Shown: positions 58,107-64,000 of the stretch, one piece after another
How the letters are laid out: each line of letters starts with the position of its first letter
Position numbering within the stretch: position 1 is the first letter of the stretch
Source: Sweltsa coloradensis
Lineage: Eukaryota > Arthropoda > Insecta > Plecoptera > Chloroperlidae
NCBI GenBank assembly: GCA_024449915.1
Contig: JAMZAV010001717.1
Location: 1 to 64,000 of the forward strand
Direction of reading: 5' to 3'
Length of the DNA stretch: 64,000 nt
Program-made: the position numbers and the translations under genes
Notes under the pieces: model-generated
Told to the model about the DNA's origin: nothing
What the model saw: the letters and a program-made list of their open reading frames with translations, nothing else
Database searches by the model: none

Positions 58107-58544
58107 CTGCATTAGGCTTTTAGTAATCAAAACTAGTTATTTGTGCGGGATGTGTGTCTGAAGAAGGTCGTGCAGGTCTAGGGTTGCCTAGAAGAGGCCT
58201 AGGGCTTGTCAAACGTGTTATGTTAGCATTAATTGAATGTAGTCCTATAGCCTAATGGAACTTTAGGCCTACACTGTTGTATTATAAATAATTTTCTACA
58301 TCTGGGCCTAGGCCCGGGACGGTTTCTGATTGTTTTATGAGAGTTATGACAACTTTTCTCGTTTTACACATAGACGCAAAATTTAAAATGTCCGCCATCT
58401 GTTTACGTATTTTCTTATCCCGCGTCGATCAAATAATCCACTGCATCTTAGTTCATTCAACTAGATGAAGTATCTATGTTGCAGTGAAATGATTTTTCCC
58501 TGATCATGATGGCTTCTAACGTCCATGCTAGCGCTCGGTTGGAA

Positions 58545-59290
58545 CAGAGTCGATAAAGAAGTTTCCCCGTTGGGGAGGTCCTCCAACTCCCTATACCGCC
58601 CTGGGTTAAATAAAAAGTCGGTTTTTGGCGTTGGGAATCTAACGTTCCGCGCGACTCTGTGTGACGATTGATGGAACTACTTCAATAAAAGTACGTCACT
58701 TTTCTACTAGTAGTTAACAGTCGATGACGACAAATGGCGGAAACGTCAAAATATTAAATACGATCGAATGTTGGCGAATGTTTTGGCAGAAAGCAAACTC
58801 TCTTTATTAATGAGGATATTCTTGATGGAGTAGACCTAAGCTTAGGAGCTAGGCCGACAATATGTATTGTTCAAGATTTCGATTTGAGTGCCAAAGGCGT
58901 ACTTACGTCTGAAAACTGTATTGTGGCCTTGGGCCTAGGCTACACTTACGTCCGTTAGGCTTGAACAAGGCATATCTCAAATTATTTCGCCCGAAAATGT
59001 CAGTCACGCCTGCGCAACACATAATAGTACAATAATAAATCAAAAGTAAATCGTTTTAAAAGACTAGGGCCCAGGGCTAATATGATTGAAATAAAATTGA
59101 AGTTTGACGTTTCGTCTGTTGTTTGTTGATTTCAGCGTCACTGCACATCGATAATCTACTGACCGTATTTAGCGTGCAGTGCTTTTATTAGTTTCACATT
59201 GGAGCCGCTCTCAGCGCGCAGGACGTTAGATTCCGTTTTGACTTGGGAGTAAGGGGACCTCCCAAAGGGGAAACTTCTTTATCGACTCTG
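58545..59290. mobile_element. hAT-type non-autonomous transposon with long terminal inverted repeats
   Basis: Left end CAGAGTCGATAAAGAAGTTT and right end AAACTTCTTTATCGACTCTG are inverted copies, and similarity continues inward for about 100 bases. GGTTGGAA at 58537-58544 and 59290-59297 (overlapping the last G) gives an 8-bp target duplication, typical of hAT. No transposase frame is inside. Confidence 0.8.
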
Positions 59291-59424
59291 GTTGGAAGGA
59301 TAGGAGACTGAGCGTCTAGCGCTTTGCTACGCAAAGCTGATGTACGTCATTGGATCTTTGATTGTTTGTAACAAGGCTGTGAGTAAGGTATAAAATCTCC
59401 TGTGAAGTTTTCATACAAGGCTGT

Positions 59425-59920
59425 GAGAAAGATCTAAAATCTATATTTTCGTGACATTTGGGCCAGTTCTGACTAAACGGGTGGGTTAACACCTCAAAAA
59501 ACTCAAATTAAAACCTTTATTTCTATAGATTCTGGCTAACTTTTTCAACTTTTTCTTTCAAACGTCAATACATCACCATTACCTTAATGTGCATGTGAAA
59601 TATGAACGTTGTAGCCCCACCCGTTTGGTCAGAATCGGCCCAAATGTCACGAAAATATCGCACTAAAAATCGAAAAAATCGTAAAAGTACGATATTCATG
59701 AGAAATATTTCTTCGATTGTACCCAAAACGTAGCAAGTCTAAGTTCAGAGATTTCGAAGGCCCTGTCAAATTTTCATCAAGATCGCATATGCCGTTTGCC
59801 CGGTAGAGAGCAAACAAACAGACAGAAAAACGAAAAAAAAAAAAAAAAAAAAAAAAAACACCCGAGCTAAATTTTTTGGGGGGTCGGTGAAATTTAAGTC
59901 TTCGCTTCGCTCATCCAAAA
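59425..59920. repeat. Dispersed repeat with 41-bp inverted arms and internal poly-A
   Basis: ATTTTCGTGACATTTGGGCC at 59447 on is inverted at 59630-59670 (GGCCCAAATGTCACGAAAAT with two or three changes over 41 bases). Downstream TACGATATTCATGAGAAATA and CTTCGCTTCGCTCATCC match, inverted, the repeat at 39690-39990. A run of about 28 A lies at 59831. Confidence 0.6.
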
Positions 59921-60584
59921 AACTTATTCTCGATCAAGTGTTTTTGAACGTTATGAAATTGCACGAGGGTGTTCGTGAATAATGAATCGTGAACTCTTTA
60001 GCTCGACCTGTCAGCGACTATTTACTTTGACTGGCTCACGTCATACGATGGTTGTGACGCCGACTGGAAGGTTTTTTGCATGACTTTTTGCATAACTTAC
60101 GTCCGAGGTGTTGAGTATTATTATGATTGCTTGTCGCTCCTAGGTGGGGAGCCCCCGGTGTATGTTGGAGGTGACGACAGGTTGATACCTGCTCTCAACG
60201 TAATACTCACGTCGCAAATATCCACTTAGGTCCGGTTTTTGTTATGAGATTGTTACAATGTTACAATTCGATAGAAGTTATTGGTATTGCATTGTTGGTC
60301 ACAAATTAGGTATTCATGAGCTGTTGGGTTATGTTGTAAGTTTCGTTGCAATGTGTCAAGGTTGACATTACTCACTTGCAAAGGTAATCGAAGCCAAATT
60401 AAAACGAAAGTTACTAAGTCTGTTTAACCCCGGTAATAAAAATCAGGTCTTTCAGGTAGAAGAAACTTGTTGGGATGTTGAGAACGTACCTTTTGATCAT
60501 TCAATCCAATTACAGTTATTATTGTTATTAGCTCGATTGTTGTAGATAGCTGGAATGGGTAATCTTGAGAAGGGACGTCCTGAG

Positions 60585-60945
60585 CAGGGTGTGTGATTTT
60601 TTTACTTTAATTATTTAAAAAAAAATGATTTACATCGGATTTATTTGATTTAAAACATATTTTTTACTTGAATATCAGATTTTTTTTTTTCCGATTTATC
60701 AACAATATCAGTAGGTATTTTAAAATTTGTAGCAAGTAAGCGAGCAAGTTGGTGAGCAGATCAAATACTTTCACAATCGTTTCAGAAAATTTAAAATATT
60801 TTTTTAAAGGAAAACTTTGCTTAAACTCAGTTAGAACTCTTGTATTTGTTGCTCAAAATGATGAAAAAGTGCATTTGATTTAAATCAATGATCTTTATTA
60901 AATATATCATTGGATTTAAATCTGATTTAAATAATAAACACCCAT
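60585..60945. mobile_element. hAT-type MITE, GATTTAAATC-rich
   Basis: The ends are CAGGGTGTGTG and AAACACCCAT. The target duplication GTCCTGAG is exact at 60577-60584 and 60946-60953. The interior carries GATTTAAATC palindromes and TCAAATACTTTCACAA. A second copy lies near 18265-18540. Confidence 0.75.
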
Positions 60946-60953
60946 GTCCTGAG

Positions 60954-62494
60954 GGAGTTCCTACGGATGCTTGTTGATATACGAGGATGACGAACAGTAC
61001 ATGATATTCTCTGTATTACGCGAGACTCTGGAGTCCCACGCATCAGGCACAAGTGTCGTGAGATAGATACCTGATGTTATACCGGGAAATGTGCGACACT
61101 CCTGACGGTTTGGCTCCTGGAATGCTTTACCGGATTTCCTCCTCAAACCCTAACAAGCTCATTATTACAATGTGTTGCATACGTAGTCGGGGTTTTCCTT
61201 GATACACTAACTACTACGGCGTGATTGCCAGCAGGGAGTGCATGGCTGTGGTATTACGCGACATTACATCGTCCCATCGAGAATAGATTCATACACAAGC
61301 AAGGGTACGTAAGTTCCCAAAGAGGAAGCGAAACTAGTTTATCAAGAGATCGCCGACTTCAATAATTCGTTTGGGTCGCGCATTCAGTATAGTGGTGGAG
61401 GTGCCGGGTCATGCATTTTAAAATTTATGGGTAGCTATCTTCTCCCCCCCCCCCCCTCAATTCATACTGATTGTAATAACTACAGATTATCAAAGAATTG
61501 TCATCTCCGCAAAGTCTTGTCAGTCATTATGAATACGCCAAATGACTAGCACGTGAAATCGCAAACGAGGTTGTATATGAAATGATCCAAAACGGAGTAA
61601 AAAAATAAAATGTCATCGCCAACATTGAACATTATTTTTAGCTTATTTGAACTATAATGTGAGAAAAACTCAATTTGTGAGTATTTCAAACTTGAAAGCG
61701 AAATTTGTGTTTTAAATAAACATTTTCGTTACATCTATACTTTTGTATTCAACGATAGTATTGTGATGTGGATTCTATTCAGCCTTTTCAGTTAAAATTT
61801 GTTGCTTGATACAGGCCTATAGTTTTATTAAAATTGATATACCTAAAATTCACCCAGACATCGATATCTTGCCTATTCCTATAGTAGAGTTGCTCTTGTT
61901 AATTTGTTAGACAGGTTCGCTTTAGTCTTGTGGGAAGCTGTAGAGAGATTTACCATGATCACGTGATCTTCTCTCTCATCAATCCGTCTGAACAAGTGTT
62001 TACTTACGTTTAAATTTGATCCCTTTATAGCTGGCATTTATTTGTATAATAAAACTTTCTCCCGTCAGGCATTTCATATGTTAGTCTTACAAATGACTAC
62101 TTGGCCTGATTCGTCTGCTGGATTCTAGATGTCAGGTGGAGTTGAGTGCAGGTCTAGGCTTGACATTAATCGCCGGCGTATCGGCGGTCGCGGAACTTTC
62201 GCTGATGATTGAGTATCATTAGCCCGGAGAGGATCGGTCAGTGGTTGAACTGGATTCAGAGTTTCTGCTGTATTCTTGTGGGAATAGGACACATTTGGCA
62301 CTTGGCAAATAGCTATTCGCTCGGCCCAGGAAGCATCCGAAGTATGTACAACTTTGCAAAGTTGTCAACAAAGCATACATGGACAGCCTTGCAGTAGTAG
62401 ATTTAAAAAATTGTCTCAATCAGCCTAAAAAAATTTCACGAATAAAGTCTATTTTGTACTGTTTAAAACAAAATCAAAAATCGTGAGAATCAAT
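60954..62494. other. Intergenic, nothing coding recognised
   Basis: Contains the 17-mer at 61393 and a poly-C tract at 61445. Confidence 0.35.
61393..61409 (+). repeat. tRNA-Ala(CCA) 3'-end complement motif
   Basis: Exact 17-mer followed by CATGCATTTT, in otherwise unremarkable sequence. Confidence 0.8.
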
Positions 62495-62830
62495 TTATTA
62501 AATAAATAAATAAATAAATTTTATTTAGAGTCTACCCACTCAGTTATATAACTGATTTTCAGTGGGGGACTTTAAATCAAAGCGACCAAACCAACCCTGC
62601 AGGCCCCGACGCAATCGACGAGTGAGCGATAACCAACCAAAGATCGATATTTTTTAAATAGGAAATATAGCAATCAGTGGTATGGACAGTGCGAACACCC
62701 GCGGATCAACGCCAGAATCAACAAGGCCGATTCAGAACAACTCTGAAATTTATTATGTGCTTCGTTGTTAGGACGGCTCCAAAGTCACCGTTTACAAACT
62801 CCTAAGACAAGAACTGATGGACTTAAGTCC
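62495..62830 (-). mobile_element. Composite SINE-like element, 5'-truncated
   Basis: On the minus strand it starts in GGACTTAAGTCC and runs through the full body to the ATTTATTT tail (AAATAAAT on the plus strand near 62499). The truncation point abuts a run of about 22 A on the plus strand (62831 on). Confidence 0.7.
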
Positions 62831-62895
62831 AAAAAAAAAAAAAAAAAAAAAAACATTGAGTGTTGCTGTAGAGCCTATTTTCCCACTTTCGTGAC

Positions 62896-63422
62896 CAGTG
62901 GCGTAGGAACTATTTTTTTAGTGGGGGGGGGGCACACCAAAGTTTTCTACGAGGTTGGGTGGGCAAACTGGGGTCTGGGGCGAAGCCCCAGCCGCCGGAG
63001 GCTTTTTACGCCGAAGGCGATTTAAGGTGCCATTGATAGGTGGCCTAAAACACGTTTTCATGCGAATTTTATTTATGAATAAGGGTTACATTTTTAAGCT
63101 AATATTGCATTGAAGATTGATTACCTGACTGACATCAGTCGACAGTCTGCTTGGGAGTGAATGCACACAAAATATAATGAATCTAGTCTCGCAAATCACG
63201 TCTCAATTACTGAATCTTTTGAAAAAAATGTAAACAAAAACCATCCTTTTTGTTTGCAAGCCCGACTGTAGTAAAAATCCTAAAAATCACCCAACAAACT
63301 ATAAGTTAGCAAATGACACCCACACCCATACCTAGCTTGACCCCCCCCCCCACTGGGGGGTCAAGCCATCAAATAGGTGGGGGGAGTTTCCCCCCCCACC
63401 CCCCCCCGTTCCTACGCCCCTG
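62896..63422. mobile_element. hAT-type MITE of 527 bp
   Basis: Terminal inverted repeats are CAGTGGCGTAGGAAC and GTTCCTACGCCCCTG (one mismatch). The target duplication TTCGTGAC is exact at 62888-62895 and 63423-63430. Inside are G and C runs and GGGGCGAAGCCCCAGCCGCC, with no transposase frame. Confidence 0.85.
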
Positions 63423-63430
63423 TTCGTGAC

Positions 63431-64000
63431 AACTGTTCAATGTTCAAACACCAGTGGTGTCAGTCAGCCGAGCGAACAGCAATTTGGCTGAAACGCATGT
63501 CCCATATCCTCTTGCCAGAAAAAGATTCACCTCTGAACGCTATGAAATCTCTAATTGATTACACAAAAGCTTGTGCTGTTTGATAGATTTCGACCGGAGT
63601 TGGCATATTTCGGTAGCAGTTTTCTTATTCGTTTCTTTAGTACGCGCTATGAGCGTTATTAAAGTGAGCACGTTACGCCCAACTGATGTTATCTTTAGTT
63701 ATGAACTAACCACAATACCACAAATAATGTATTCTTCAAAACCGTTAATATGGTAATCGTAATCAATTATTTTGTCCTCGAACCGTGGCTTAGCACTAGA
63801 TGACCTTAAAAATATATTTATTTATCTGTATTCATTATCTATCCTCTCAGTTGGGTGGTTTTCAAGAAAATATTTGGTACTTGAATTTAATCAATGACCA
63901 GCATACTGTCGCGTTCTTGTTCCAATATTGTACTTTGTTGTATAATTAATATTACAGTGACATTCTATTCTATGCTAGAAAAGAATTTTACAGAAAATAA
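63431..64000. other. No supported gene
   Basis: AT-rich with two short frames lacking domain evidence. Confidence 0.35.

Overview
The window reads as nuclear DNA from an invertebrate animal, most likely a marine lophotrochozoan such as a mollusc. That taxon is a guess from the style of the repeats. The support for an animal genome is: AT-rich gene-poor sequence, GT-AG introns, an animal-type S1 (chymotrypsin-fold) protease gene, tRNA- and 5S rRNA-headed SINEs, hAT-type MITEs with 8-bp target duplications, and abundant microsatellites. No prokaryotic operon, phage or CRISPR signal is present. Most open frames in the window are chance or repeat-derived.

Genes. Only one protein gene can be assembled with confidence: a three-exon, minus-strand gene (31952 to 29389, 365 codons) for a secreted S1 serine-protease homologue. 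Its exons join in phase. The Asp and Ser motifs are kept, but the position expected for the catalytic His reads Arg, so it is probably a pseudoprotease. A second minus-strand terminal exon (58106 to 57807) is plausible but unidentified.

Layout. 1-10.1 kb: dispersed repeats, small MITEs, and a cluster of a 17-nt motif that equals the complement of the CCA-tailed 3' end of alanine tRNA, partly amplified as a 51-bp minisatellite. 10.29-15.97 kb: a block made almost only of homopolymer runs, almost certainly a sequencing or consensus artefact. 16-24 kb: composite tRNA-headed repeats, AT-rich MITEs and other dispersed repeats. 24.3-26.6 kb: about 15 copies of a ~169-bp satellite, some badly degraded. 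27.5-35.7 kb: the protease gene, two 5S-derived SINEs in opposite orientation, and a 284-bp MITE. 36-46 kb: hAT-like relics, a 214-bp duplication, CpG-rich DNA with a 34-bp minisatellite, and a 38-bp array of pol III B-box-like sequence. 46-57 kb: mostly featureless, with a GACA/TCTG microsatellite cluster interrupted by a foldback element. 57.8-63.4 kb: the orphan exon and three hAT-type non-autonomous elements with clear target duplications.

The most unusual signal is the repeated tRNA-Ala(CCA)-complementary 17-mer. It has the sequence expected of a retroelement primer-binding site or of a target of 3' tRNA fragments, but no LTRs are visible around it.
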